64,000 nt of DNA from positions 1-64,000 of the forward strand of contig CALLUG010000001.1 in the NCBI GenBank assembly GCA_938011315.1, written 5' to 3'. The position numbers were made by a program, and so were the translations under genes. The notes beneath the pieces were generated by a model that ran no database searches, was not told where the DNA came from, and was given only the letters and a program-made list of their open reading frames with translations. Origin of the DNA: an uncultured Flavobacteriaceae bacterium. Lineage in GTDB: Bacteria; Bacteroidota; Bacteroidia; Flavobacteriales; Flavobacteriaceae. This document shows positions 9,337 through 18,660 of the stretch, one piece after another (positions within the stretch are counted from its first letter, which is position 1; every line of letters starts with the position of its first letter).

Positions 9337-10666
9337 AAATCTAATTCTTATTTTGATGTTAATTACAATAACATCAACCCAAGCACAAGAGGTGCTAACT
9401 AAAGATAATGCAATAAAACTCACTTTAGAAAACAACTTTGGAATACAATTGAGTAATAATCAAGTTGCTATTGCAGAAAATAATACGAGTATTTTAAATA
9501 CAGGATATTTACCAACACTTACCGGAAACGCAGGCGCAGATTTTGACAGAACCTCTACGAATACCAGTTTTAGTACAGATAACGATGGAACGACCCGCCC
9601 CGACTTAGTTATTAATAATGCCGAAACGAATAGACTTAATGCCTCTATTAATTTAAACTACACGCTTTTCGATGGTTTAGGCAGACGCTACAATTATAAA
9701 GCCTTACAAGAGCAGTATAACTTAACACAACTACAAGCAAGAGAAACAATAGAGAACACCGTACTGCAATTATTTTCAGTTTATTTTGAAGTAGCTCGAC
9801 TTACCGAAAATGTATTCGTTCTAGAGTCGCTATTGCAAATTACTAAAGCTCGTGTTAAACGAGCACAATATCAATTTGAATTTGGACAAACAAACAAACT
9901 ACAAGTTTTAAACGCTAAAGTGGACGTTACTACAGATAGCACCAATGTGCTAAACGCACGACAAAGATTAAGAAACGCACAACGCGACCTAAATGTTATT
10001 ATAAATCAAGACCTAGAGCATACTGTTTTGGTCGATACTACAGTTACATTCATGAATCCGTTAGCGATTGAAACACGTATTAATAAAGCTACGCAAGAAA
10101 ACGTTAGAATACTACAAGCTCAAAAAAATATAACGATAAGTAATTACCAAATTAAACAAGCAAAAGCTTTGTTTTTGCCAACAGTAGGATTAACGGGTAG
10201 CTATGGTTGGAACAGGGCAGATAACCCTGCAACTACATTTTTTCCTGGCAATGTGCAAAATAGAAATGCCTTTACGGCAGGGCTAAATTTACGGTGGAAT
10301 ATTTTTGATGGTGGAAGTACGATGACTAATTTAAAAAACAGTAAAATTGCAAAAGAAAACCAAGAATTAAGCCGAAAACAAATTGAAAAACAAGTGCTTA
10401 GAGATATTGCTAATGCTAAAGGCGATTACCAAAATGCGCTAAGTATTTTAAAATTACAAACACAAAACTTAATTACCAATAAAAATAATTTTGAACGTTC
10501 ACAAGAACAGCTAAAATTAAGCCAAATTACAAGTGTAGAGTTTAGGCAAGCTCAACTAAATTTGCTAAACGCTCAGTTTGCAAAAAATTCTGCAAAATAC
10601 ACAGCTAAAGTCGCAGAATTGTTATTGCTTCAGCTTAGTGGTGCACTCCTAAACGTAAACTTTTAA
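9323..10666 (+). CDS. TolC-family outer membrane efflux protein
   Basis: The outer-membrane channel of the pump, about 447 aa. I take ATG 9323 because MIRIKNLILILMLITITSTQ is a good signal peptide cleaved near AQEV; the track start at 9299 adds eight residues and a longer overlap with the permease (38 rather than 14 bp). The body is the TolC plan of two repeated helical units with N/A/Q-rich coiled stretches (for example RVKRAQYQFEFGQTNKLQVL near 185 and SQEQLKLSQITSVEFRQAQ near the end) and beta segments such as LNLNYTLFDGLGRRYNYKA and LNLRWNIFDGGS. The overlap with the permease suggests translational coupling. Confidence 0.9.
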   Translation: MIRIKNLILILMLITITSTQAQEVLTKDNAIKLTLENNFGIQLSNNQVAIAENNTSILNTGYLPTLTGNAGADFDRTSTNTSFSTDNDGTTRPDLVINNAETNRLNASINLNYTLFDGLGRRYNYKALQEQYNLTQLQARETIENTVLQLFSVYFEVARLTENVFVLESLLQITKARVKRAQYQFEFGQTNKLQVLNAKVDVTTDSTNVLNARQRLRNAQRDLNVIINQDLEHTVLVDTTVTFMNPLAIETRINKATQENVRILQAQKNITISNYQIKQAKALFLPTVGLTGSYGWNRADNPATTFFPGNVQNRNAFTAGLNLRWNIFDGGSTMTNLKNSKIAKENQELSRKQIEKQVLRDIANAKGDYQNALSILKLQTQNLITNKNNFERSQEQLKLSQITSVEFRQAQLNLLNAQFAKNSAKYTAKVAELLLLQLSGALLNVNF

Positions 10667-10682
10667 TATTAAATAAAACACA

Positions 10683-10862
10683 ATGCTACACTATTTTCAA
10701 TGCCCTCATTGTTGGGAAACGATTTCTATGTTGCTAGACCCAAGTGTTGCTGAACAAACTTATATTGAAGATTGTGAGGTTTGCTGTAACCCAATAGAGC
10801 TAACGCCCTGCTTTAAACATGCAGAACTCATTTCTTTCAACGCGATAAATATTGAACAATAA
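10683..10862 (+). CDS. CPXCG motif-containing cysteine-rich protein
   Basis: A 59-aa protein too short for the ORF track. It starts MLHYFQCPHCWETISMLLDP and carries a CPHC pair near residue 7 and CEVCC near 31, the layout of the small CPXCG cysteine-rich family, probably a zinc ribbon. It begins 16 bases after the TolC gene and may be read with it. The family function is unknown. The spacing of cysteines, the PIELT stretch and the acidic DCEVC context make a real gene likely. Confidence 0.8.
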   Translation: MLHYFQCPHCWETISMLLDPSVAEQTYIEDCEVCCNPIELTPCFKHAELISFNAINIEQ

Positions 10863-10879
10863 TTTTTTAGAATAAACGC

Positions 10880-10909
10880 TTGTTTAACATAAAAAGGATT
10901 GTATCTTTG
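10880..10909 (+). promoter_or_regulatory. Promoter of initiator tRNA gene
   Basis: TTG at 10880-10882, a 19-base spacer and TATCTTTG at 10902-10909 form a textbook Bacteroidota promoter (-33 TTG / -7 TANNTTTG). The tRNA begins 62 bases downstream, leaving a leader to be processed. Confidence 0.75.
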
Positions 10910-10971
10910 TAGCTTATAATAATCATTTTGGTTTTATGCCCAAAAAAAAATTGATTGTTATGACAATATAT

Positions 10972-11044
<73 letters not shown>

Positions 11045-11050
11045 CAACAT

Positions 11051-11089
11051 GCAACTTATTGACTATCAATAAGTTGCTTTTTTGTTTTT
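11051..11089 (+). terminator. Rho-independent terminator after tRNA-fMet
   Basis: GCAACTTATTG and CAATAAGTTGC form a perfect 11-bp stem around a 5-nt loop, followed by six T, G and five more T. It begins 6 bases after the tRNA. Confidence 0.88.
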
Positions 11090-11224
11090 ACAAAGTCCCT
11101 TATATACACCTCAAAATAAATTTCGATAACCGCTTTTTTTTACACAAGTTTTGGACTTGAGGTAACTAGATAAATCTTTGAGATATAAAACCAATTAAGG
11201 TTTAAAATACAATACCAAAATGTT

Positions 11225-11338
11225 ACATCAATTGTTATTTAAAATGAGTTATAACTCATTTGGAATATATTGTACTTAATATATCATATAGACGTAATAG
11301 AAACCAAAAATATGGCTTATTTTGAATCATATTGGTGT
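11225..11338 (+). repeat. ATACCAATT dispersed repeat, copy 2 (114 bp)
   Basis: It shares CAATTGTTATTTAAAATGAG and the TTTGGAATATAT and ATAGAC..ATAGAAAC blocks with copies 1 and 3. This copy is longer by about 10 bases in the middle, and its ends are more worn (ACATCAATT / TATTGGTGT). It occupies the 412-bp gap between the tRNA terminator and the universal stress protein promoter; nothing else is visible in that gap. Confidence 0.75.
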
Positions 11339-11390
11339 TATTTATCAAATGTGAATATTGCTGCAAACTAGGATTATAACTTAAAGTCGT

Positions 11391-11419
11391 TTGCGAATGT
11401 TTTTTAATACTTATTTTTG
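11391..11419 (+). promoter_or_regulatory. Promoter of universal stress protein gene
   Basis: TTG at 11391-11393, an 18-base spacer and TATTTTTG at 11412-11419, then 37 bases to the ATG at 11457. Confidence 0.6.
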
Positions 11420-11456
11420 TAAACAGGTAAACTAACTTTAGACTTAAATTACTATT

Positions 11457-12251
11457 ATGAAAAATATTTTAGTGCCAATAGGAAATTCTAAAAATGTATT
11501 AAACCTTTTGCAATATGCTATAGACTTTGCAGCTTCTTTTGGTGCTAAACTCTATTTATTACAAGTGTATAATATATATACCAAAGCAGGGACAATGCTT
11601 AATATTGATGATATTTTAAAACGTGAAGGACAAACATACTTAGAAGACCTTATTAAAAAAGTAGATACTAAGGGTGTTACCATTTTGCCAAGAACCATAA
11701 AAGGAGATTTAATCGATACCTTAGAGCTTGCTGCAAAAACATCTGATATAGATTTAATTTTAATAAGCCCTAAAACAAGCTCTATAAAAGATGAAGTTTT
11801 TTTAGGGAAAATTTCAGGGAAAATCATAAAAAAAACTAACATTCCTGCACTTATAGTTCCAGACAATTTTGTTTTTAAGCCTTTAAACAAAATACTAATG
11901 GCAGTAAAATCTGCAATAATAAAAAAACCAGATGCCTTAGAGCCTTTACAAATCCTAAAAACTCATTTTAGTGCTACAGTGAATTTACTATTGGTTAAAA
12001 CACCGTACTATAAAGAAGGTGATTTTGAAATTAATAAAGAACTTACAAGTCTAGTAACCAATGTCACTACAACAGAAAACGCAACAACCTTTCAGGGTGT
12101 TTTAGAACATTTTCAGTCTAATGACCCAGATATGCTATGTGTTGTAAGACGAAAGCGTGGGTTTTTTACAAAAAAATGGGAGAAAAATACTGTACTTAAA
12201 AAAGAATTTCACAGCACACGCCCAGTTTTGGTGCTGCGAGGTTTAAAGTAG
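11457..12251 (+). CDS. Universal stress protein (tandem UspA domains)
   Basis: A 264-aa protein with two UspA-type alpha/beta domains. The first begins MKNILVPIGNSKNVLNLLQYAIDFA and ends at about residue 138 with GKISGKIIKKTNIPALIVP, where a G-rich nucleotide-binding stretch is expected. The second starts near 143 (FKPLNKILMAVKSA) and ends VLVLRGLK; its glycine-rich nucleotide loop is not obvious and it is probably degenerate. Such proteins help cells survive starvation or stress; the exact trigger is unknown. It is monocistronic with its own promoter. Confidence 0.88.
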   Translation: MKNILVPIGNSKNVLNLLQYAIDFAASFGAKLYLLQVYNIYTKAGTMLNIDDILKREGQTYLEDLIKKVDTKGVTILPRTIKGDLIDTLELAAKTSDIDLILISPKTSSIKDEVFLGKISGKIIKKTNIPALIVPDNFVFKPLNKILMAVKSAIIKKPDALEPLQILKTHFSATVNLLLVKTPYYKEGDFEINKELTSLVTNVTTTENATTFQGVLEHFQSNDPDMLCVVRRKRGFFTKKWEKNTVLKKEFHSTRPVLVLRGLK

Positions 12252-12416
12252 TAATTGGCATACTATTAAATTATCGCAACAACACCAATCAATTTATGAA
12301 TAAAGACAATGTTGGTTGATTTGATATAGGGTATTGAAGGTATATAGTTTCTTTAAATTTAAAAATCCATTGCATATAAAACTACTAAAGAATTCAATTA
12401 TTTTATAGGATTTGCC

Positions 12417-12424
12417 TACCTTTG
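12417..12424 (+). promoter_or_regulatory. -7 element that fixes the start of the MMPL gene
   Basis: TACCTTTG matches TANNTTTG. It lies inside the first codons of the track ORF (12412), so a transcript from here cannot include that start; the ATG at 12442 must be used. Confidence 0.5.
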
Positions 12425-12441
12425 CTAGACTAAACCTAGTG

Positions 12442-14844
12442 ATGACAAAATTACCTACAGTTGGCTTTTGGGAAAGCGTTGCACGATTAATTCTCAGAAA
12501 TAAAATTGGCATATTAACAGCCATTTTTGTTGCTACATTTTTTTTAGGGTCTCAATGGGATAAAATGCACTTTACTAATAATGAAGCCAACTTATTGCCT
12601 GACAAGCATAAAGTAAATTTAGAGTACAACGCATTTTTAAAAATATTTGGAGAAGAAGGGAATTTAATTGTACTAGGAGTTAAAGATTCTACACTATTTA
12701 CTGTCGAAAAATTAAACGCATGGAATACCCTAGCGAGTGAGTTTAAAACCTACCCAGAAGTAGAAACCGTGATCTCTATTGGTGATCTTCAAAAACTTAT
12801 TAAAAACAAAGAAGAACAAAAGTTTGATTTAGAACCGTTTATAAAAGATAGTATTCAATCTATCACACAACTAAACACTTTAGAAAAAGAATTATTTGAG
12901 CAATACCCTTTCTATGACAATTTTTTGTTTAATTCAAAAACAAAGACGGTTCGCTCTGCAATTTACTTGTATGAAAATATTGTTAATTCAGATATAAGAA
13001 GAGATTTTATACTTAAAGACTTAATCCCAAAAATTGAAGCTTTTGAAACGGCGTACAATATGGATGTTCGTGTTTCAGGGATGCCCTACATTCGTACACT
13101 AAACTCCAAAAACATTAAAGATGAAATAGGAGTGTTTATTATTGCAGCACTACTGGTTACCTCTATTATTTTCTTTTTCTTTTTTAGATCGTTTAGAGCA
13201 ACATTTTTAGCAATGTTTGTTGTTATAATTGGAGTGATGTGGACCTTTGGTATTTTAGGCCTTTTGGAATATGAAATTACGGTACTAACAGCATTAATAC
13301 CTCCTCTAATTATTGTAATTGGGATTCCTAACTGTATATTTCTTATTAACAAGTACCAGCATGAAGTTAACTTACATGGCAATAAAATAAGATCGTTACA
13401 CCGCGTCATCTCTAAGGTAGGTAATGCAACCTTAATGACCAATGTAACCACGGCTTCTGGTTTTGCAACATTTATAATTACAGAAAGCAAACTTTTAAAA
13501 GAATTTGGCATTGTAGCGTCGTTAAGCATTTTAGCTATTTTTATTTTGGCGATTTTAATTATCCCTATCGTTTATAGTGTAATGCCAATGCCAAAAGAAA
13601 AACATTTACAGCACTTAAATAAACGTTGGATTAACACCTTTGTAAACTGGATGGAAAAAATGGTAAAACACCATAAAATAACCATCTACACAACATCACT
13701 TATTCTTTTAATAGCAAGTATTATAGGGATTTACCAAATTAGAATTTCAGGAAGTCTTCTTGATGATATGCCTCAAAAATCAGAATTTTTCAAGGACATT
13801 CGCTTTTTTGAGAAAGAATTTAATGGTGTAATGCCTTTAGAAATAATGATAAACACGAAGCGTAAAAAAGGGGTCATGAAACTCAATACCCTTAAGCGCA
13901 TGGATGAGCTAGAGGATCTTATTATAGAAATCCCGGAACTTTCAAAACCGATATCGATTATAAGCCTTGTTAAGTATTCTAAACAAGCATATTACAACGG
14001 AAATCCAAAATACTATCAGTTGCCAACAGCTCAAGAAAACAACTTTATATTATCCTACGCAAAAAAGTCGTCCTCTAATGTCGATTTACTCAAAAACTTT
14101 GTCGATAGCACAGGACAATATGCAAGAATAACCTCATTCCTAATGGATGCAGGGAGTGACAAAATGGATGCGATTGAAACGCAAATAAAAAATAAAATAG
14201 ACAAGGTGTTACCTAGCAAAAATTATGACGTGTCTATAACCGGTAAAGCCTACCTATTTCAAAAAGGAACAAAATACCTAGTAGATAATTTAATATTATC
14301 GTTATCGCTTGCCATTGTGTTAATTTCGTTATTTATGGCGTATATGTTTCGGTCGTTTAAGATGATTATTGTATCGCTAATCCCTAATTTATTGCCCTTG
14401 CTTATTACCGCTGGATTAATGGGATACTTAGGCGTACCTATAAAGCCTTCTACAATACTGGTTTTTAGCATTGCCTTTGGTATTTCGGTAGATGATACTA
14501 TTCATTTTTTAGCCAAATATAGACAGGAGCTTATTGCAAACGATTGGAGGATTAAAAAATCTGTTTATGCCGCCTTAAAAGAAACAGGGGTAAGTATGTT
14601 TTACACCTCTATAGTGCTTTTCTTCGGGTTTTCAGTATTTGTGCTCTCTAGTTTTGGAGGTACCGTAGCGTTAGGAGCCTTAGTTTCTGCCACCTTACTG
14701 TTTGCCATGTTAGCCAACTTGCTATTACTACCGTCATTACTACTCTCGCTGGAACGAAGTATCGCAAACAAAAAAGTGTTAAAAGCACCAAACTTTAAAA
14801 TTATACCAGAGCAAGACAAGAGAAATTCCAACTTGCCAAAGTAA
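12442..14844 (+). CDS. RND/MMPL family transporter (HpnN-like)
   Basis: An 800-aa inner-membrane protein with the duplicated MMPL plan: one N-terminal helix (about 25-42), a periplasmic domain, a helical bundle at about 225-400 (IIAALLVTSIIFFFFF), a further single helix near 415, a second periplasmic domain and a final bundle from about 610 to 775 that includes FGISVDDTIHFLAKYR. Relatives export lipids or hopanoids; the cargo here is unknown. There is no adaptor or TolC gene beside it, unlike the pump at 4.9-10.7 kb. The start is ATG 12442, since the track's TTG at 12412 overlaps the promoter element. asnS follows after 41 bases and might share its transcript. Confidence 0.88.
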   Translation: MTKLPTVGFWESVARLILRNKIGILTAIFVATFFLGSQWDKMHFTNNEANLLPDKHKVNLEYNAFLKIFGEEGNLIVLGVKDSTLFTVEKLNAWNTLASEFKTYPEVETVISIGDLQKLIKNKEEQKFDLEPFIKDSIQSITQLNTLEKELFEQYPFYDNFLFNSKTKTVRSAIYLYENIVNSDIRRDFILKDLIPKIEAFETAYNMDVRVSGMPYIRTLNSKNIKDEIGVFIIAALLVTSIIFFFFFRSFRATFLAMFVVIIGVMWTFGILGLLEYEITVLTALIPPLIIVIGIPNCIFLINKYQHEVNLHGNKIRSLHRVISKVGNATLMTNVTTASGFATFIITESKLLKEFGIVASLSILAIFILAILIIPIVYSVMPMPKEKHLQHLNKRWINTFVNWMEKMVKHHKITIYTTSLILLIASIIGIYQIRISGSLLDDMPQKSEFFKDIRFFEKEFNGVMPLEIMINTKRKKGVMKLNTLKRMDELEDLIIEIPELSKPISIISLVKYSKQAYYNGNPKYYQLPTAQENNFILSYAKKSSSNVDLLKNFVDSTGQYARITSFLMDAGSDKMDAIETQIKNKIDKVLPSKNYDVSITGKAYLFQKGTKYLVDNLILSLSLAIVLISLFMAYMFRSFKMIIVSLIPNLLPLLITAGLMGYLGVPIKPSTILVFSIAFGISVDDTIHFLAKYRQELIANDWRIKKSVYAALKETGVSMFYTSIVLFFGFSVFVLSSFGGTVALGALVSATLLFAMLANLLLLPSLLLSLERSIANKKVLKAPNFKIIPEQDKRNSNLPK

Positions 14845-14885
14845 AATGATTATAAACTATATTTAAACACGTTAATTAACTACCA

Positions 14886-16319
14886 ATGACACACCATACT
14901 GTTGCAGAATTATTATCTAATACTAAAACACCTATCGAAATTGAAATAAAAGGATGGGTACGAACCTTTAGAGCAAATCGATTTATTGCTCTTAACGACG
15001 GCTCTACAATTCATAACATACAATGTGTCATTAACTTTGAAGATACTGATCCAAAACTGCTAAAACGCATTACTACAGGGGCATCAGTATCCATACAAGG
15101 CACTTTAGTCAAAAGCCAAGGAAAAGGACAATCGCTGGAGGTACAAGTAAATGCGATACAAGTACTAGGAGATTCCGATCCAGATACCTACCCTATACAA
15201 CCCAAAAAACACTCGTTTGAGTTTTTAAGAGAAAATGCACATTTACGTACTCGCACAAACACGTTTAGCGCAGTGATGCGTTTGCGATCTTCATTGTCGT
15301 TTGCCGTCCATAGTTACTTCAATAGTAATGGGTTTTACTATATGCACACTCCAATTATTACGGGAAGTGATGCTGAAGGTGCAGGAGAAATGTTTAGAGT
15401 AAGTACTTTAGACCAAAAGAAACCGCCACTAACAGAACAAGGGGAAGTAGATCATTCTAAAAATTTTTTTGGAAAAGACACCAACCTAACTGTTTCTGGC
15501 CAGTTAGAAGCAGAAACCTACGCTATGTCTTTAGGCAAAGTTTATACATTTGGACCTACATTTAGGGCAGAAAACTCTAACACCTCACGCCATTTATCCG
15601 AATTTTGGATGATAGAGCCAGAAGTTGCTTTTATGGATTTAGCAGGAAATATGGATCTTGCAGAAAGCTTTATGAAATACGTTATTAACTACATATTAGA
15701 ACATAACCCAGACGACATAAAATTTTTAGAAGACCGATTGCTACAAGAAGAAAAAAACAAACCTCAAGCAGAACGTAGCGAAATGACCTTGTCGGACAAA
15801 TTACGATTTGTTGTAGATAATAATTTTAAACGTGTAAGTTATACCGAAGCTATAGATATTTTAAGACAAAGTAAACCAAACAAAAAGAAGAAGTTTAAAT
15901 ACCTTATTAACGAATGGGGAGCAGACTTACAATCGGAACACGAGCGATTTTTAGTTGAAAAACATTTTAAATGTCCTGTTATTTTATTTGATTATCCGGC
16001 TAATATAAAAGCATTCTATATGCGCTTAAACGAAGACGGTAAAACTGTTCGTGCTATGGATATTTTATTTCCAGGCATTGGAGAAATTGTTGGAGGCTCT
16101 CAACGTGAAGAACGCCTAGAAGTCCTAAAAGAAAAAATGGCAGCATTGCATATTCCAGAAGAAGAACTTTGGTGGTATTTAGACCTCAGAAAATATGGAA
16201 CAGCAGTACACTCTGGATTTGGTTTAGGTTTTGAGCGTTTAGTAATGTTTGCTACTGGGATGAGTAATATAAGAGATGTTATTCCTTATCCGCGAACTCC
16301 CCAAAATGCAGAATTTTAA
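14886..16319 (+). CDS. asnS: Asparagine--tRNA ligase
   Basis: A 477-aa class II synthetase that charges tRNA-Asn in the cytoplasm. The N-terminal OB fold (about 15-100) binds the anticodon; the catalytic core has motif 2 FRAENSNTSRHLSEFWMIEPE (about 226-246) and motif 3 GFGLGFERLVMF (about 443-455). The segment HTPIITGSDAEGAGEMF fits AsnRS rather than AspRS. Length agrees with the family (about 465). It is near but separately spaced from the MMPL gene. Confidence 0.96.
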   Translation: MTHHTVAELLSNTKTPIEIEIKGWVRTFRANRFIALNDGSTIHNIQCVINFEDTDPKLLKRITTGASVSIQGTLVKSQGKGQSLEVQVNAIQVLGDSDPDTYPIQPKKHSFEFLRENAHLRTRTNTFSAVMRLRSSLSFAVHSYFNSNGFYYMHTPIITGSDAEGAGEMFRVSTLDQKKPPLTEQGEVDHSKNFFGKDTNLTVSGQLEAETYAMSLGKVYTFGPTFRAENSNTSRHLSEFWMIEPEVAFMDLAGNMDLAESFMKYVINYILEHNPDDIKFLEDRLLQEEKNKPQAERSEMTLSDKLRFVVDNNFKRVSYTEAIDILRQSKPNKKKKFKYLINEWGADLQSEHERFLVEKHFKCPVILFDYPANIKAFYMRLNEDGKTVRAMDILFPGIGEIVGGSQREERLEVLKEKMAALHIPEEELWWYLDLRKYGTAVHSGFGLGFERLVMFATGMSNIRDVIPYPRTPQNAEF

Positions 16320-16406
16320 TTTATGTATAGCATCAAACTATTCATACTTCTCAAAAGTTTTATAACACTGTTTTAGCTTTATTTTTAATTAAGCCTATAG
16401 GTATTA

Positions 16407-16509
16407 ATACCAATTGTTATTTAAAATAAGTTATAAATATTTTGGAATATATTTTATATAGACGCAATAGAAACGAATTATATGGCTTGTTTTGAGTAAT
16501 AACCGGTAT
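16407..16509 (+). repeat. ATACCAATT dispersed repeat, copy 3 (103 bp)
   Basis: It begins ATACCAATTGTTATTTAAAA and ends AATAACCGGTAT, sharing the TTTGGAATATAT, TATAGACGCAATAGAAACGAA and TATGGCT blocks with copy 2. It lies in the 234-bp gap between asnS and aat. Confidence 0.8.
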
Positions 16510-16553
16510 AACCATCGAGTTTAGGTCGAAAGTTAATTTCAATAATTTATGTA

Positions 16554-17174
16554 ATGACTATTTTGAACCACCAAATGGATTTCCCAAAAGTGATAACAGC
16601 CAATAAAGATGGGTTATTGGCTATTGGCGGAGACCTGTCTGCCAAACGCTTACTGTTGGCTTATAAAAGTGGTATTTTTCCTTGGTTTGAGGCTAATGAT
16701 CCTATTTTATGGTGGTCGCCAGACCCACGTTTTGTACTTTTTCCCGAACACTTAAAAGTGTCTAAAAGTATGCGACAAGTAATGCGTAATAGTAATTTTG
16801 AAGTTACGATTAATAAGGCATTTGAAGACGTAATAAGCACTTGTTCTAAAATAAAACGTCAAGGAGAGGTTGGTACATGGATTACAAAGTCGATGATTAA
16901 AGGCTATACAGAGTTACATAAATTAGGATATGCAACCTCTGTAGAAGTTTGGCAAAACAAACGCTTAGTTGGAGGCTTATATGGTGTCGATTTAGGAACT
17001 ATGTTTTGTGGAGAAAGCATGTTTTCTAAAGTAAGTAACGCTAGTAAAGTAGCACTTATCAGTTTTATTAAAAATACAAGTTATAATATTATAGACTGCC
17101 AGCTATACACCAATCATCTTGCTAGTTTAGGGGCGGTAAGTATCTCTAGAAAAAGATTTTTAGACTACCTATAA
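16554..17174 (+). CDS. aat: Leucyl/phenylalanyl-tRNA--protein transferase
   Basis: A 206-aa transferase that adds Leu or Phe from charged tRNA to proteins with N-terminal Lys or Arg, marking them for ClpAP/ClpS degradation. The family hallmarks are clear: FP at residue 8, GLLAIGGDLS (about 20), YKSGIFPWF, ILWWSPDPR (about 55-63), GLYGVDLGTMFCGESMFS (about 142-160) and ISRKRFLDYL at the C-terminus. The first few residues are uncertain; an ATG at 16575 (MDFPKV) is also possible. It stands alone after repeat copy 3. Confidence 0.95.
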   Translation: MTILNHQMDFPKVITANKDGLLAIGGDLSAKRLLLAYKSGIFPWFEANDPILWWSPDPRFVLFPEHLKVSKSMRQVMRNSNFEVTINKAFEDVISTCSKIKRQGEVGTWITKSMIKGYTELHKLGYATSVEVWQNKRLVGGLYGVDLGTMFCGESMFSKVSNASKVALISFIKNTSYNIIDCQLYTNHLASLGAVSISRKRFLDYL

Positions 17175-17299
17175 TTTTAATTTATTGTTCTACAAAACAG
17201 GGTACACTTACTCTTACAAAATAAATACATGTGTTTTTGAGGAAAAAAAACTTAACTTTCTTTAAAATTATTATATTAGTAAATTAAATTTTTGATAAT

Positions 17300-18607
17300 G
17301 TGAATATACGAAAAGAGGTGTTTATTACAGGCTTTGCCTTATTTGCCATGTTTTTTGGTGCAGGAAATCTATTACTCCCACCATTATTAGGATATAAATC
17401 TGGAAGCGATTGGTATTTGGTTACCATTGGTTTTATAATTGCAGCAGTAATTATTCCTATTTTTGGAATATTTGCGCATGCCAAATTGCAGGGTACTATG
17501 TACGATTTTGGGAAAAAAGTATCTCCTGTTTTTAGCTCCGTTTATTGTATTTTAGTGTATCTTATTTCTGTTGCAATCCCATCGCCTAGAACGGCTTCTG
17601 CAACTCATGAGATAGCAATCCATCCTTTTTTTGGAACCGATCCATTATTAACCAGTAGTGTTTATTTTGCTCTAGTGTTGGTTTTTGTTTTAAATCGTAG
17701 TAAAATTTTAAATATTATAGGGAAGTTTTTAACGCCACTCATTGTCATTACTTTATTTTTAGTCGTTATTATAGGGCTGTTTTCTAGCCATTTTGGGATG
17801 AATGCTTCAGCCTTTAAAACTCCAGTTATAAGTGGTTTGTTAGAGGGGTATCAAACTTTTGATGCCATAGGGGCTGTACTTGTTGGTGGTGTTATTATTA
17901 TTTCATTAAATCTAAAAGGATTTACAGCATCTCAAACAAAAAAAGAGCTTATAAAAAAAGCAGGGCTAATTTCGGGCATTGGTTTATTTATTGTTTATGG
18001 AGGACTCATCTCCGTAGGGGCGTTTTATGGGTCAGAAATTATTGTTGACACTGGTTTGAGTAACGATATGCAGCGTGCTACACTACTTCGTAATATTAGC
18101 TTAAATACCTTGGGTAACTTTGGGAATACGATATTAAGTGTGCTCATTGCACTCGCCTGTTTTACTACCGCAGTAGGTATTGTAACTGGCACGGCCGATT
18201 ATTTTAAGGGCCTTTTTAAGGGATCTCAAACAGCTTACAACACTGCAGCAGTAATTAGCTGTGTTTTTGGTATTGTTGTTGGGCAATTAGATTTCCATTC
18301 TATTATCGTTATAGGGCTTCCTATATTAATGTTTATATATCCCATAACGATTGTTTTAATCTTCTTAAATGTACTTCCAGAAAAGTATGCTAGTAATTTG
18401 GTGTTTAAAATTGTGGTTCTTGTTACCTTTATATTTAGTCTTCCCGAAGTTTTAAAATTTATAAGCCCTTCTCAAGAGCTGAATAACATAAAACAGTATA
18501 TCCCGTTGTCGCAATATACTTTAGGCTGGGTATTGCCTGCGGTTATTTCATTTTTGATAATTACTATCAAAAATTTGCTAAACTCTAGTGCAGTTAAACA
18601 GGGTTAG
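17300..18607 (+). CDS. brnQ: Branched-chain amino acid transporter (LIVCS family, BrnQ)
   Basis: A 435-aa membrane protein with about 12 hydrophobic segments. The start FALFAMFFGAGNLLLPPLLG (about residues 12-32) is the LIVCS signature. It should bring in leucine, isoleucine and valine with sodium or protons. The start is GTG: the overlapping ATG two bases upstream is followed at once by a stop. It is convergent with the purF-like gene, with 53 bp between them. Confidence 0.93.
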   Translation: MNIRKEVFITGFALFAMFFGAGNLLLPPLLGYKSGSDWYLVTIGFIIAAVIIPIFGIFAHAKLQGTMYDFGKKVSPVFSSVYCILVYLISVAIPSPRTASATHEIAIHPFFGTDPLLTSSVYFALVLVFVLNRSKILNIIGKFLTPLIVITLFLVVIIGLFSSHFGMNASAFKTPVISGLLEGYQTFDAIGAVLVGGVIIISLNLKGFTASQTKKELIKKAGLISGIGLFIVYGGLISVGAFYGSEIIVDTGLSNDMQRATLLRNISLNTLGNFGNTILSVLIALACFTTAVGIVTGTADYFKGLFKGSQTAYNTAAVISCVFGIVVGQLDFHSIIVIGLPILMFIYPITIVLIFLNVLPEKYASNLVFKIVVLVTFIFSLPEVLKFISPSQELNNIKQYIPLSQYTLGWVLPAVISFLIITIKNLLNSSAVKQG

Positions 18608-18660
18608 TATAATAAATATAAGCTCTAATAATTATAAAAAGCTAGACTTTTGTTTTCTTC

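Noticed and set aside
12252-12411. Hairpin terminator after the universal stress protein gene
   Set aside because: The repeated CCAATCAA/TTGGTTGA strings do not form a complementary stem on checking, and no T-run follows.
17298-17300. ATG start for brnQ
   Set aside because: This ATG is followed at once by TGA; the frame of the protein needs the overlapping GTG at 17300.
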